Assembly: GCF_047495875.1 (NCBI RefSeq)
Contig: NC_092458.1
Location: forward strand, 105,650,227-105,714,226
DNA: 64,000 nt
From: Pithys albifrons albifrons
Taxonomy: Eukaryota; Chordata; Aves; Passeriformes; Thamnophilidae
Direction of reading: 5' to 3'
In this document: positions 36,855 through 51,800 of the stretch, piece after piece
Layout of the letters: each line of letters opens with the position of its first letter
Numbering within the stretch: the first letter of the stretch is position 1
Made by a program: the position numbers and the translations under genes
Notes under the pieces: model-generated
The model's database searches: none
What the model was told of the DNA's origin: nothing
The model's input: the letters and a program-made list of their open reading frames with translations, nothing else

Positions 36855-39800
36855 CTGAAATAAACAAAAAGAAATAAAAAAGTTGCAAAACAAAAGTTTG
36901 GCCACCATTACTATGTGGGAGTCTAAAAAAAACATTTTCAGTTTGTTTCTTTTTATTCTGATGCAGTAACCACAAAAAACCCCCCCCATCCTTAAGTCTT
37001 CTTTTAAAATAACAAAAAATTTATATATTCATTGCCTTCAAAGTGTTTACTGAAATTTATGTCTATAAAAAAAGTTCTCTGACAAGCCCTTAGTATGTTA
37101 ATAAGCTTTCCAGATTAAGACAGAAATCTCAACTGTTAAGTATCTTACTTGTAGAAATACACATTTAAAAGTTAATCTTACAATAATACTGCTCAGAAAC
37201 CAGAGACGTGTTGCTACCTGATATCATGATGTACTTCTTTCTCATATTTCTTTTCTCTGTGCTTCTTACGCCAACAGCAGATGAGAAAAGTCAGTACAGA
37301 AAGAGCGAGCAGAGTTCCTATAATAGCTCCAACAATTATACCAGCTGTATTTACCGCTAGAACAGATAAATAACAATACTGTTTGTCAAGTGTCAAAGTT
37401 ACAGGACCAGCTTTTAACATTAAACCCAATAGGTTTCCCATGATCCACATTAGTATCACATCACTGAAGCAGAGAGCATAAGCTCAATCACATGCATTTA
37501 AAAAAACACTAAGACTTTAACGGGCATCCACCAGTTACAAAGTGTCGTATTTGAACATAGAGAAAAAGTCTTTTCAGTTTTAATACACAAAACACTATGT
37601 GACCACTACACAGCCAACACTTACGAGGGGTGACATGGAGCTCAACAGAACATTCATCTGTGCCAACTCTGTTGGAGGCAACACAGTGGTATACACCAGA
37701 ATATTCCTGAGAGGCATTTTTCAAAACAAGTTCCCCTGTATCTTTGTCTACAAACAACAAAAGGGAAAGTTTTACCATTTTTCAAAGTGTAACTTCATAT
37801 ACAATACTAAATCATTATTAATCCAGCAAAAACATGAAATCTTAACTTAAAAATGGCATAATAAAGAGATCCAAATATGATGCTGTAAAATACTATTATT
37901 TGTAAAAGTCTCATACCCTGTTAGAAAGTTATTCCATGGGATTTGACATAATGTTAAGCCTACTGTCTAATTGCTCTGTCAATGGATAGAAACAGTGGCT
38001 ACTCTCAATGCTCTACAGACAATAATGTAATCATTAAGTTATCTGGCATGACTAAAACTAGTTCTCATAGAAAAAAAATCACATTTTAAAGAGCTTGCAA
38101 GGTCTCCTGTCCCACTCACTAACATGTTAAGATAAGAATAGAGTCATGTTACTCTCAGGTGCTATGGCCAATTCTCTCATCCACATGCACAATTCTACAA
38201 TGCGAAAGATGAACTGCACTCCCAAGCAGAGAGCTTAAGAGATGGCAAAAATAGAGTATTTCCCCAAGGCTTTCAAAGCCATTGACAGCTACCTTTGTAA
38301 GATTCCTCTAGATGGAACTTCAACTGGCCTGCATAATTGTGAATAGATCTGCCTTCAGCACTGCAAGAGGCTCCACCACAAAAACAAAGCACCAGGCAAA
38401 TACTTTGCTCTACCTGCTGATCAGCTTGTCTAGGTTCTTGAGGACATGTTCAGTGTCCCCACTTACATTCACGAGCCCAAAACTGACATTATTTTATTGC
38501 ATTACATGCCACTTTTGCACAATTCCTCATTCATTCTTGTCCAGCACTGTTATCTGTCAACTGATTTTTCTGTTATCACCAGCCAAATTGGGAATGTAGA
38601 GAAAAAGGGGACATAACAACAATAGCCCAAAGTTTTGACTGGTACAGAGAAGGACATTAATGGTCAATTATTCACTGTCAAAACAAAAAATAAGAGATAT
38701 CAAAGAGCACTATCAGGACACAAGTTCAAAAGGAAGTTTCTCCCTTCGCAGCTGATTTTCACGATCTATGTTCTAAGAGATTACAGACTCTAACAGACTA
38801 CAAAGGCCTATGCAACACTGGAGATGTTCACAGAAATCAGGTTTTACATATTTTAAATCAAACTGAAGCCACATCTGAATTTCCCGAGGCATACACTACA
38901 GCAGTATAGGAGACCCCCTATAAGAAAGAACTACACAATTTCTTATTCTCTCTCCTAGAAATCCACTGCGGCTACTCTTAGACACATGATGTCCCTTTTT
39001 CCTTTATATCTGGTTATACCTGAGTTAAAATATGCCTATTGGCAAGCAGATTCTTTAACTGCTACATTTGCAATGAAATCTTACCATCTCAAGGTTTAAT
39101 GCTTTTGTAACTACAAAGATTAAAGGCAGCAGGCATTGAGCAGTACAATGCCACAAAAACAGTCTAGAGTAACTTGCACAAAACTCACAAATTAACATTT
39201 TACAACAAAGTTCTCACAATAAAAATATTTTGGAATCCATCAGTCAAAATTCAGAATATCTTAACTCTATCCTTGTAACACTACAGCACAGGTGACCAAG
39301 ATCCTGCACCCTAATGTTAAGAATCTCAACACATAAAGCTTGAAACATTTCCCAGAATCAATTAAAAAAGCAAGATAAACCCCCAATTTGTTTCAAAGTC
39401 AGTTTTGTTGCCCAGTGAGACGACAAAAGAGACATTTATCTTGACTACTCCTTATTAATACTAAATAGAAGATGCTCACAAGTCAAAATAAGCCACAAAT
39501 ACTACTATGTTCTTTTTAAGTAATTCAGAATAATAAATTAAGTTTAACAGTACTCAGCATGGAAGTGGCAGGAAGTTCCTGTGTGCCAGATACTCTCCTC
39601 CAGTTGTAAGACAAAAGCGGGGATCCTTCTTGTGATGCACATTTCAAGGTAACGTCTTTTCCAATCTCCTGTGATCCTTCAATGGAACATTTAGTCCTTG
39701 CTGGCTTTACTAATAAAAAAAATATCATTGAATTAATAACAGCCATAATCAAAATGCTTCCTAGCTGTATTCTACTAGGTCAGTCCATTTTGCTAAAGAC

Positions 39801-42800
39801 AAAGCTTGTGCAACAAACCATTTTAATGCATGGGAAGACTTTCTATGAAATATGAGGCAGGCACAGAATTTTTTAAAGTGCTCATTATTACTCCTTTCTT
39901 CTCCCAGAACAGAATTGTGTCCATTCTTCCCAAAGCCTCAGTAACAAATGCATCATCATAAATTCAATATGACTTCACTCAGCAGAAATTTTCATTTTAG
40001 ACATCAAAGATAGAAAGCACAATAAGAACAGTAAAAATGTCCCTGAAAATTCAAAAAAAAGAAATTATCTTACCAAGTACAGTCAACTGTATTTTTTGGC
40101 TTTGAACTCCAGGAGCTTTCTTCACTTTGCACTGGTATGTGCCAGTGTCTGCTGCCTTTAAGTTCTGTATATCCAATGAACCATCACCAGATCTGGGATC
40201 AGAATGAGTAAATTGCATCCGCCCGGTCAGAGCAGCATAATAATGATTATAGACCCTGTCTACAGCGTACATAATTATCTATAAAAAAAAAAGAAATATG
40301 GTTCAAAAATCCACTTGGCTTGCAAACATTTAAAATAATTTGACCTCTTCAGATTCGTAACAGATTTTTTTCAATAGTTCTTTTCCCAGAAGTATGACAT
40401 GGTCAAATATCTCCATCTGCAAAATATCATTCTACACCTGCCCAAGTATCAAAATATCAGTATTGACTTCTAGCCGAAAGAAAACTGTTTAGAACTGCTC
40501 TAATTTCATTCTGTACAACCCATCTAATAAAACAAATCTATCATCTCATTGATAAGGCTTCCAATTCAAGGAAAGTGAGACACCAAAAGAGTGAATATAT
40601 TTAACATTAAATCCTCATAAACACATTTTCAATCAGGAAGATAAGGCAGGGACAAATGCAAACTTTGCTTTCTGGAACTCAAGTGGATTTAAATTTGAGA
40701 GCACTTCATTAGAAGCCAAGCTTAGAGTGAAAAATTTCGAGACATTTCATACTTAACCTGCTATTCCAAAACTCCCACTCTATTTCATCTGACTGAGGCT
40801 TCAAAGTAATTTAAGATCACAGGCACACCACCCAAAAAGATGGAAACTTAAAAAGTCAGTAACAAAACTCATACATTGACCTACTCAAACAACTGAAATA
40901 CCATTCTCCAAAACAAAGTTTCTACTTACTATTTGTTCCTTCTTTTGATTATCTGCTGGTATCAATACCCATTCAATATCTAGTGGGCCTTCATCTTCCT
41001 CAGAGAGTTGAAAAGTACATGGCAACGTAACTTTCTCTCCTTGTGCTTTTTCAAACATTGATTGGTCAAGTGAAGTTATAGTTAAGCTTCTTGTTAGACC
41101 TATAAAAATAATTTTTTCTGCTTTAGAAACAAGTCACAAGCAGTTTTCACCATAAGTCTTCTGTTACATATGAGTAGATATTCAAAGTCATCATATACTT
41201 TCCTGTACAGAAATCATGCCATTAGTCAGACTTGTCACTGCTGCAGAGATCCAGTGCAGATCCTGTTACTTAGCACAAACTACAGTCATGTGTTGTTCAT
41301 TTCGAATCACATCCAACAGGCATCTACATCTTTCAAGCCATACCATTTTTTTGTACAAATCAATTTCCATACAAAGTAAACCCCAACATTCTCAGCAGCA
41401 GGTTTTCAATTATTAGATTGAAACCTTACCACTACTCCCTCAGCATAAAATCAAAGTTTGGAACAGCCACAAAATTTGCCAGGATAGACAAAATTGTTGT
41501 GAACTCCCAGTTTAGATCAAGTGAATTTACTTTATGTTGAGTTATAAGGACTCCTTTATCTATAGGGAGAAGATAAATTAATCCTTTTCAAAAATCTCAA
41601 TGGGATTTTTACATTTGTTTGTTCTTTCTGCTTTTCTTACTCCTCTAAAAAGGCTGTGTATGCCCTATCTACATGCCTCTAGGCAAAACATGTTTCCAAA
41701 CAACAAATTTTCCTCAATTCAGCCCTGAAAAAGGATCCATATAATGATACAGAACTACTCAAAAGGCCTGAAGCAAGATTCCACCTATTTCACAATAAAC
41801 TCAGGGTTCCCTTCCATCAAGTGCAGGGACTTGCACATCACAGTCAGCAAGTGGAAATGCTCACTATGGAAACAGGTTTGGCATTGGTACATCCACTGGT
41901 TTGTCCACCTTGCTGGGAACCAAGTTTAAAATCATTATAAACAGCGCATTTATGCTATAACTTGCACTTCTTCATAGAACAGAGAAATTGTAGAGTATTT
42001 CTGCAGTAGACCACAGCATATGCTGAGTTGAAAGGGACCAACAGCTCTCCTACCTTACTAAAATTTTGCTCTCTGTCAAGACTTTAGATTCTCTTCCTAA
42101 TGTCAAAACAATGAGATCTTTTAACAGCTATTTTTAAAAAATCCTTTAGAAAGAGGAATCACCTGAGGTACTAAGTTCCAGACAACAGCCTGAAAGCAAA
42201 GACCTTTACAATTACTAATTACAAACACACAGTTACAAATTAACTAAGATTATTTTCTTTCATACCATTCTTGTATTAGTTTGCAGGATATTACCTTCAG
42301 AGCAGGAAGGGAAAAAAAAAAGAAACAGCAAATTGAGGCAGGACAGAGATTTAGGTGCAATGCCTCTTACCAACATATGTACACCTTGTCAATGATAATT
42401 CTAGAAGGTTTGTGGCACCCCTTTTTTGCCCACAGTAAACTGATCTGAGCAACTAATTCTCTGCCACTAGGTTGAATCAATAGTGTTCCCTAAATGATGC
42501 TGATCTCCATGAATACTGTGCTACAACTGCTATCTCCTAAGGCATCTTTCCAGACTTCCAAGTGTAAAAGTAGCCACTCTAAACCACTTAAAAAGGTCGC
42601 TTGACTAGTGAATACATTACACTGCAATCCTTACATTTGGTTAGCTTTGCATAAATAAAGACAACACTACTAGTCATCATTTCTATAAATGGGTAGTTTC
42701 AGGTTTCCATAAAGCACAGTAGTAAATAATGCAAATTACTAAGTTGTTTTTCAGTGACTTCCATACTCTTCTGTTCCGTTTTCCCCCACGACATCATTAG

Positions 42801-45800
42801 GGAACTGTAATACAGTATTCTTAAGTTCATCTCCAAATCGCATTTCTGCATTTTCAATTTTACTACACTGAAGAAATGAGATGGGATGTCAAGTACAGTT
42901 TAGTGACTGATGATGAAATACATTATGATGTTACTTCCTTAATAGCCTCAAACCTGTAACTCAGGAAATTAAAAGCTTTCATTCTGAAGTAAATCCCTGG
43001 AGCAGAGCTTCTGCTCTGTGAGGGCATCTCCAGCAACAGTCACTTTCCCATCTTAAGTTCCACAACAAAGGATCACAGAACACACATTTCCTTCCCCCTC
43101 CCCATGACGGGACCTGCTGAGGACTTCACAAACTGTTCAGGAATTCAGGTTAAGAGCAACACAATGACATTTGCCTCTTCACAGTGGATTGGGGTGACAG
43201 AATTCCTACTCTGGAGATGCTATGACACATCCCTACTACCAAAAGGCGTAAAATCTCTGATTTTCAGTTGATAACCTGCTGAAACACAGCTGAAACAAAC
43301 TTGACAGCTGAGTATTCATATGTTGATTTTTTGACTACTTTTCTAAACAAATGGGACTCCTACAATCAATGTTTTACTTCTCTCTCTCTCTTCCACCATT
43401 ACTTGTTCATCTCTTTGACAAGTTCAAACAAATACAAAAGCAGAAATAACAGTCCAGTGCAACCAGAAGTCCCTACATTTGTTCTGACATAGCTAAGAAG
43501 CATTAGATTCTTCAACTATCTCTTGCCTCTTCATTGCCAGACAACTCCATTTGAGTATAATTTCCGAGTGGATGTTACATTAACTGTTTCTTGTTCAGAT
43601 GGCACAACACTGAGAAAGGGACACTGGGAATGGGGAAGAAAAATTATGTTAAAAACTGGAAGTATTACATTTCAGAGACACACTCCTAGGAAACTAGACT
43701 CCAATAATCCTGCCTACAACAGGGCAACTCGCTTAAAGTACTTGAAAAGCCAGAAGGAGCAAACATTAGTCTCAGTTTCTACTGTAGCACTCATTTCTCT
43801 GATCCAAAATACCTCATCACCTCATCACTGTCTATAACTAACTGAAGGGAAGTTCTAGCCAAGTGGGGGGCTGGTCTCTTCACCCAGGCACTCAGCAGTA
43901 GGACAAGGGGGCACAGGTTCAAGCTCTGCCAGGGGAAATTTAAGTTGGAGATCAGAAGAAAATTCTTTCCAGAGAGAGTAATCAGGCATTGGAATGGCCT
44001 GCTCAGAGAGGGGGTGGATTCACCATCCCTGGAGGTTTCTAAACTGAGATTGGACGTGGCACTGAGTGCCATGATCTGGTAAATGAACTGGAGTTCGACC
44101 AAGGGTTAGACTTGATGAACTCGGAGGTCTTTTTCAACCCAATCCATTCTATGATTCTATATGAATCAACATAGTAACAATGTGCCAAATAACCGCAGAA
44201 CCCAACAGCCTAAAGTACCCAACACTTACACCATATACACAGTTGTAACAAAACTTTTGAAAATTGTGAAGTCCAAGTAATATTTTCATGCACACTAACT
44301 GCAGGCAAACATGTCAGTGAAAGTAAAAGCACACAAACCTCAGAATAGCAGTCAAAAATCACTCCTGCACCAGAAGCTTGCAGCACACCTTAGCTGTTAA
44401 GAGAGGTACTCAATCATAAGTCTGAGCCTTCTAATTCTCAGTAATTTTTTATAAATCTCAATTCCTTTCTTACTGCACATCTCCCAGAACCTCATTTTTA
44501 CTATACTGGCCTCCACAGCCTCTTTCTTACACTAAGCACACACTTTTCCGCTTTCTTTTGGTCAACGTTAGCATGCAGAGACAGCAAGCACCTCAATTAC
44601 GGTAAGTGCCAGAGCAAGCTGGGTTTGAACTGAGCATTAGCAACACAAGGGAGTGGCAGGTAATACTAGCTGGAGATACCCTTCTGCAAAGAAGAGACAC
44701 ACACATCTGCTGCCAGATGTGCTGGTGAAGGAGGTTTGGCCAGATTCAACACGTCAGAGATTGTCAAGGGTCCTCCAAGCCTTCTTATCATCACCACTAC
44801 TGTTTTATTTTTTTTTTAATCCTTTTTCCCCCTAACCTGCTCACACAGGCATCCATCATGCCAAAGGAGACCTGGAACAAATCATGAGTACTAGGAAAGT
44901 CCAGGAGCAAAGAAGGACATGGGTCCATGGGTGATGTTTGTTCTCCTTGCTCTTTTCATCTGAGGACTAATAGGCTTATAGAGACATTCTTCAAGTTAAG
45001 GACACTCCTTTCAGGATTGGCACTGCAAGAAGGATTTTATTTTTATGGCTACAAGTGCCCCTTAGAAATGAGGGCTGCAAAGTTGAGATGGACTCCACTT
45101 GATGAAGGGGGTTATGAACAACCTCATCAAATTTGGTGATAAGTCCTGTTAAGTGAGAGATTTACCAAGAAATGGTAATTGAAGCTTGAAGTTAAGGGAG
45201 GGAATAGAGATTGAGACACATTAATACATGGGTCAGGCTGGTGGGAGGAAAAGAGACCTTGGTGAGGATAAAGCATGTTGAAAGAGGAATCACCTAAAGC
45301 ACAGAACTGTGACACCACAGTAAATAAGACATGCAGGATAGCTTGCATGACTGGAGCTTTGTCACTGATGCATATATACTTTTTAACAAAGGAGAGTACA
45401 GCAGGTGAATTACTCTCTACCTGAAAGAGCAGCTGGAACACAGAAAGCTGTTCTACAGGATGGACAACAGGCTGACTAAGTGCTTGTGGTTCAGGATTAA
45501 AGGAGAGAACCATATGGACAACATTGCACTTCATTACAGATCACCTGACTGGGGTAAGAAAGCTGATGAAGTATATTTCAGCAATTCCACAAAGCCTCTA
45601 AAAACCACAGAGACTGGTTATTGTAGGGCACTTCAATGTCCCTGGAAGGGTAACTAACACAGCAGGACACAATCCGGAAGCTTCTGGAAGATTTGGTGGA
45701 AAACAGTACTAAATTAGTCAATCCTCCTTTAATATTTTCTTTAAATTGCTTTCACGGAAAAATAAGAACTTGGGGATGGCATCAACAGCAGCCTTGAGTA

Positions 45801-48800
45801 TAGTGACCATGTAATAGTGAAATTTAAAATCCTGAGAAGAGGGAGGAAGGCAAATCCCCAGCACAGGCTCTACAACTTCAGAAGGGTGGGCTGACTCATT
45901 CAATAGCTGGAATTCTGGGGGATCCGAAAATCAGAGGAGATCAAAAAAGCTGGGAGGTATTGAAGGAGAACTGCTTCTAACCACACCAGAAATACATCCC
46001 AACACTCAGGAAAATAAACAGATCAGTTACCAGCTTGGCCTAAGGAGGAAGAAGCAAGAACAGGCTATCAAGGCAGGAACTGTCCAGGCATACACAGCAT
46101 CCCTGACAGGGAAGTCAAAATACAACCAAAACTGAAAGCAGCACAGGACTTCAGGGCCTCATGAAAAGCTTCCACCATTATAGGAAGAGTAAAGAAAGAA
46201 AAAGAAAAACAGGACAGAGGATGGCTGACACAGAGAAGACCAATGTACTGAGTGCAATCACTGTTTGAAGCGGAAGGTTGGACGTGACCTCAGTCATGTC
46301 CAACACAAACAATTCTGTAACTGCATTAACAATCCATACAAAGCCAGCGCACACAGTGACAAGATGACATTTTCTCCAGTTTCCACTCAAATTAGGGAGA
46401 TTCCACTTCTTTTAACTTTCCTAGAATGTTCCTCAAAACATGAGCAGATCAACTGCACTAGCATGTGACTGCTAGTACATGACAGGCAGACATTTTATCA
46501 AGCTGAAGGAAGATCTGCATTTGTTTTGGTTAGCACGGTTTCATGGATAAAATTTCAGATCTTTTTCAGACATGTTTTAACACACCCCAAAGATCAGGGT
46601 TTCTCAAGTCACTTATCCCACTTATTCAAAGATGATTAGAATTAAATACCTAATTTCTGATTGCAGCAAATAAATCATTGCAAAGTTTAGACTCACAAGC
46701 ATGCAACACACTCCCAAAAAACCAGCTGAAAGCCTACATGGAAGTGCACTTGATCCAAATGTATACTGTTCCCATTTTTTGCAAGAAGAATATGTGCCAT
46801 ACTAGGTTGGGGCAAGCAAAAGAATGAACCTTTGTGCCAGGGTGCAAAGAGACAAGCGCCTTTCCTCAATGTTGAAGAGTAAGTACTATCTCTCATAAAA
46901 GTTTGTATCAGAAGAAGGCAAGAGGTCAATACAGATCTGAGTTTCCTAATGTGGAATAAAATACTCCTTCTCTGGAAATCTGACCCTAAAGAGTATTGCA
47001 AACTACATCTTTATGACTGAACAGGTTTTCCACATGATTTCTGAAGGGGTCGAAACCAGTGCATTATCTTTAGAAAAACTCTTTCCTTCTGAACTTACTT
47101 TTAAATACCACTCAAATGGAACAGATCTTAGCAAACTACATTATTATTAAGAATAATATAAGGAAAAAGAAGTATTTGACAGAATTTGATGGAAGCTGTT
47201 TTCTAGTAAAAAGAATCTTCAAAACAGAAAGCAGACTTCTTCCATTAAAAAAAATAAAATGGAAAAAAGTTTTCTTCATTCATGATATATACTAACAAAT
47301 AAGCAAATCAAATTTTTATTAAATTAATTACTTAAGCATTTAAGTATTTTCTTATTTAATTGGGATACACTCAAATTCTTGATTGCTGGCTTACAGAAAT
47401 TTCAGTGTACATGTAAATTTGGTGTATTTCTGGCACCAGATAAGGCTATGTCACAAAAGGGTTATATAACTCCACAAAGTCTCTCATGAAATGGGTAACA
47501 GGACTGTTTCTACATAGGGTAAGAGTCGATTTCAAAGATGCTGTTGCACTTAAAGCCATATCTGATTCCTTTGCAACTGCATCTGCAGAGTACTTTACTA
47601 CCAGGCTCTCCAAAATATCTTGTTTGCAAGTATCTGCTTGCAAACAAGGAGAGCCTGTAAATACAGAAATGCTTTTCTTCAAAGAATGAGGCCTTAAGTA
47701 GCAAGTAATGATCACAACCAGAAACACACCTCAGTGCTTTTAGAGACACAAGCTATAAAACTCACTTAAGAGACACTTCACCTTAGACTTTTCTTTCAAA
47801 TAGATTACAGATGTACCTGTGATCAAATCTTTACATTGGGCAGACTTCAATCTCAAAAACTACTTCCTAACCATCCACATTTTACTTCCGAATATGCTTC
47901 TTATCCACACTTTATCTCTGACATTTTCCAGCTACCTATAGTGATTTTATAAAGCAAAATTCCCCAACTCCCTCCTTTCCCACCTTCACTCAGACAGAAT
48001 TTCTACAATATTTCATTTGAAACCTGCATTTCTAAAATAAGGTCCCATAGGACTAAGTGAGGCAATCTAAATTTACACATTTAGCAAGCTCAGAGTGCAC
48101 ACAGAGGTAGGTACACAGGGAGGAGTGCCGTGCTGAGAGGACTTCCTGGTGTTCACTGGCACAATCCAACACAAACACGAGTCTCCTTTATGGCTGACAG
48201 CCCCAGGAGCAGCCACCATCTCGCAATCGCTTCCTTACAACACAAAAACATCAGCATCCTCAATTGCCCAAGGGAGCCTCTGCAAGGCAGGGTGCTGCTA
48301 GTCAACTACCTGGATTAAAAGTTGCCTTCGCAAAAGAATAAAGGGAAAACAGTATTTGACACTGCTCATTTTAGTGATTTTTGCAGCACCCAGGAGCTGG
48401 GTCACGTCAGCACAGCCAGCACGGCCATAAACTGCAGTTACCTCCTGCTGTTTTGCCACAGTTTATAACAAGTGAGTGCACCACAAACCAAATCCTAGAT
48501 TTAGCAGGGAGACCTCCTCTCTCCCCAAAAGGCCAGAAAAGCCTCAAAAAAAGAAAAAAGCCTATACTCAGATTTGGGTAACCACAGTTTCTACATCCCA
48601 AGACACTACGAAGCTTCTCCACGTCACAAACGCTACAGCTTCTGGCAAGCATCAATGCATCACAAAACATTCCAAAAGACATTGTGTCCCTGGGCCTGAT
48701 GCAGTCTAACATTAAGGCAGAGTTAGCCCCATTTCAGTTGCTGTTGAAGTTGCATCAGACTGAGGAAATTTAGGCTGAGCAGCCTGGGGGTACCAAAAAG

Positions 48801-51800
48801 ACAAAGGGAAAAGAGTAAATTCCAGTTTTTCAAACAGCTTTGTCATTTTCTCAACTTCACTGTTTTTCCACGGGTCCCATGACATGGAACAACACAAAGA
48901 ACAGTCCCTGAAGAGTCTTCAGGGACTTAAACTTAAACATTAAAGCAATTATGTCAATCAAAGAACAGAAGTTTAATAGCACAATAAAAAAAATCAGTTG
49001 TCTTCGGTTTAAAAAGCGAATCCAACAGATTTGGACACTTCTGATGTGAGAATGAAATGCAAAAATGTTTCAGAACAGAATCCAAAATACTGTTATCTCA
49101 ATACACATCCTGTTAATTTAGCCAGACACCCTGGTACCAAAGAACAACAAACCTTCACAGTAACCTCACCTGAGGTAAAAACAAGCAAGAGATGAGAGAC
49201 AGGAACAAGTAAGCATTACTAACGAACTAACAAAAGCTAGATAAGCACGCAGCAGTAAATAAAAAGAGAGTGGCACAGCATTACTGCACCTAAATCTATG
49301 TATCCAAAGAGGATTCGTTTTACTACATTACAATTTTAGCACTCTACAGAGAATTCAGATTTTTAGGATAATTCAGTGCTGATAAAGGCAAATCACAAAG
49401 CTTTTTCTGACAAAGAAAGTACTGTCCTGCTAATATCAAGTGTTAAACAGTTACTGTTTAACATACTTCAAAGCCCACGTTTTTTCCATGCTGGACACTC
49501 TACAGCTTGTTACCATACAATGCAACCCTACAATTTTCATAGATAAGCATAATTCACTCTAAGTTGTAAAAATAAATAAATAAATAAATCCCCCAACATC
49601 TTAGCAAAAACAAGCCTGCCTAAACCTATCATTCCCAGAGCTAGTGACAGTCACATACTACATATTCCTCTACTTAAACCTCAAAAAGGCCCAATCCAAA
49701 ATGATTAGAGAGAAAAACTTGTGTCTCTATACTAACCTAAGTCCACTAGGCAGAAAACTGCTTAATCCTCCAAGACAGAGATTTAATACTCAGGCAAAAG
49801 ATGTTCAACATCTGCATTTCAGACCTCCCAGGACAGTGCTCTCTAAACCAGTTATAGATCTTAGTGAAACTCTCCTGTGCAGAACAGATACAGTTTATGG
49901 AGCCAGAGAAAGTAAAAACAACCCAGGAATAAAAACACTTGCTTAGAATAGAAGAGATTGGGCTCCCGTCCTTGCTCCAAACAGTGTCTCCTCCTTCCTA
50001 GTATATTTAGTCTCAAATTAAATATAAAATATAAAAAATATAAAATATTAAAATAGATCATGAAACTCAGTCCACAAAGAAATTTCTGTAGAAAAAAGCT
50101 TGACACTTTAAATCCCTCTCTTGTACATTTTATCTCAGCTACCTCTACCAAGAGCTCAAAAAGTTGAGTGACCAAACTCCCAGAACTCTGGTTAACTTTT
50201 CAGGGCACTTTTTCCACAGATGGTGCAGCTAAAAGGCTTATGTGCATGGAATAAGGTTCTGCCATAAGCTACAAAGAGAAGGCTGATGAAAGAGCAGGGG
50301 AACTTAGTGCAAAAATACAAAAGAAAACAAAAAGAACCCCACAACCAAAAAAGTCTACCATGCCTGGGAAAGTTCTACCATCTGGACAGTCACCTCTACT
50401 GCTGTGTCTCTAAGCAGTGGGCTTGTCTTTCTGAACTTCACTTCCTCTAAGCAAAAGAAAAAGTGGGGAAGCAATCACTTCTGAGGTACATTTACTTGAA
50501 TCTACAACTCCTATATCAACTCACACAAGAGAAAAAATACTAGAAGGACATTAAATAGGCTAAGCACACTCCTTCAAAGACAGAAAAGAAATAACATTTT
50601 CTTTCAGTCTGCATGTCTTTAGACAGCATTAAATTAATAACTATCTCCAATTCATGCAGTGCTGCATACGTGTGCCCCAGTTTAAAAGGTACTGCACAAT
50701 CAAGTCAGAAGCTACTCATCCTCACAATTTAATTAAAAAAAATTCTTAACTTTAAGACTCACAAATAGAACTACTAACGCCAATGCTACAAATACACAGC
50801 ATGAGCTTCATTTCATTCCTTACCACAGTTCACCAACATCAGGTGGAGTAAGTCACACAGCTGTGAAAATGTAAAAATCAGAGGCTAAAGTTTTAATTAT
50901 CTTCTTCTTATTTCCCCACAACTTCCATTTCTTTCCCAACATCCCCCGTGCCTTCAGATTCTAACATCCCTTTCCTTTTACAACTGTCCTTGTGCTCCTT
51001 ACTTGTTCAGCACATTCTTGACGCTTTTTGGTTGCTACACCCAAAGGCACAAGCCTGTATCCTAGCAACTGCTGGCTGATGACCTTCCTCGAGTGGTACG
51101 TGCTTATCAAGTGGAGAGAGGGGACATTTGGATCTCCTTACTGAAGCAAAGGATAAGCTTTCGGAGAGCAACCGAAAGGGGGAGGGGATACTGTAACACA
51201 AACCGGGATAAAGATTAGTTTTAAACATGTGAATACTGTCTAGCCCAGTAGCTACAGAGGATCACGAGGAGTTCCAAGTTTTGATACTTGGACACATTTA
51301 AATGATCCAGCATGGCCCTAATTCAACTTGCAGTATTAAGAAAATGACAATTAGCATAGTTCGGATTTACTGAGGTCCTGCCTTCTCATCCTTAGGTTTT
51401 ATCCCGTCCCCTCTCTTTATGCCAGTCTAACACTTTATGAGAAAAGGCTTTATGACGAAAGCCAGAAAAAAGAGTTGACTCCCCTAAAAATTGACCCTGC
51501 GCAACAAGTTTTCCTTTTTTTTGGCCTGGTGAAGTTCCCCAAACACAGCTACACTGAACACATGGTAAGTGGGGCAGGAGCACAAAGCCAGAGAGAGAAG
51601 GGCTGTGAGGCTGCCTGATCCTTGATCCAGGTTTGCTTACCCTGCAAACCATTACACCAACTCCAGCCATGGTGTGACCAACTCTGAGCAAGCACTGCTG
51701 TGCAATCATGAAGTGGTGTGAGTCAGTGAAATCACCCAGCAGAAAAATAACATTATTAAAAAATAACTTTTCTTTGGTATCAGCTGAATGGACTCGAGCA

